Shown here piece after piece: positions 63,565-64,000 of a DNA stretch of 64,000 bases. Position 1 is the first letter of the stretch. Each line of letters starts with the position of its first letter. The DNA is taken from NCBI GenBank assembly GCA_009741485.1, contig CM019214.1:50377284-50441283 (forward strand), given 5' to 3'. Below the pieces are notes generated by a model. It worked only from the letters and a program-made list of their open reading frames with translations. It was not told the DNA's origin and did not search any database. Both the position numbers and the translations under genes were made by a program. This stretch comes from Malurus cyaneus samueli. Taxonomy: Eukaryota > Chordata > Aves > Passeriformes > Maluridae.

Positions 63565-64000
63565 GTACCAGAATTTTCAGGCATGCAATTCTCTCTCATC
63601 CTAGATGAAATCTCAAGGCCAGAAACTTTATAGTGAAAAGTATTTTTTACTTCCTCCATTCACTAAGAGAAGAATGAACTGCAAAAGAAATCCCTTTTGG
63701 CACAAATACTCATAAACACAGCTTCTCCAGTGATTCAGAGTTGAATGAGGTCCACCATAACCTGAGACCTATTACAGTCCAACCACTAAAACACTCTAAG
63801 CTATTCATGTGGGACAAAGCAAGCAGCCTCTGGCACACCGCACAAAATAGCAAAGTGGGGATATTTGTTGCAGAGCCATTCAGACACCGGAGCTTGCTCA
63901 GAGTATGTATTCCCTCTGCACCTGCTTTTAGCAATTTTAATTTTCTGGCTATCAGTCAGCAGCCTCGAGCAGATGCATACAGAGAGATAAAACAACTTTC
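63565..64000. other. Gene-free end of window
   Basis: Slightly GC-richer sequence with two overlapping minus-strand frames of 64-74 codons (63710-63995) and no recognisable motif. I see no splice-site-bounded exon that I could defend. Confidence 0.4.

Overview
The window looks like a gene-poor stretch of a passerine (songbird) nuclear genome: either an intergenic desert or the inside of a very large intron. I find no protein-coding gene, exon, rRNA or functional tRNA gene that I can defend. Open reading frames are short (the longest is about 160 codons), overlap each other on both strands, and mostly lie in low-complexity or repeat DNA. The base composition is AT-rich, and CpG is scarce outside one retroviral LTR.

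The organism call rests on the repeats. A degraded tRNA-headed SINE with a CR1-like tail at about 8486-8630 matches the songbird SINE TguSINE1. At least nine CR1 LINE fragments are present, as expected in birds: about 5326-5500, 21870-22112, 35325-35632, 37970-38034, 38797-38990, 44760-45190, 58835-59175, 59775-60165 and 61655-62165. Bird-type endogenous retrovirus LTRs are also present.

Layout. 1-8485 is unassigned AT-rich DNA with one old CR1 piece and small tandem repeats. 8486-9350 holds the SINE and a likely LTR fragment. 9351-16069 is unassigned and includes several A-rich tracts. 16070-17253 is the 3' end of an ERVL-like provirus (internal remnant plus LTR). 17254-34344 is mostly unassigned, with one CR1 piece, a 200-bp A/C-only tract and very long poly(A) runs. 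34345-35632 holds copy A of an unclassified LTR-like repeat, then a well-preserved CR1 3' end. 37970-40035 has two CR1 pieces and a complete 857-bp, CpG-rich solo LTR on the minus strand with a perfect 5-bp target-site duplication. 44636-45862 has a 58-nt poly(A), a CR1 and an unidentified GC-richer block carrying a decayed minus-strand reading frame. 51983-52545 is copy B of the unclassified repeat. 55586-55648 is a CTAT microsatellite. 58835-62165 is a cluster of three CR1 fragments. A 15-N assembly gap lies at 63550-63564.

No gene system operates here. The most informative items are the intact solo LTR, the two related copies of an unnamed LTR-like repeat, the unexplained block at about 45200-45900, and the recurrent A/C-only (T/G-only) tracts. 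All family names come from recognising consensus features by eye, not from a database search.
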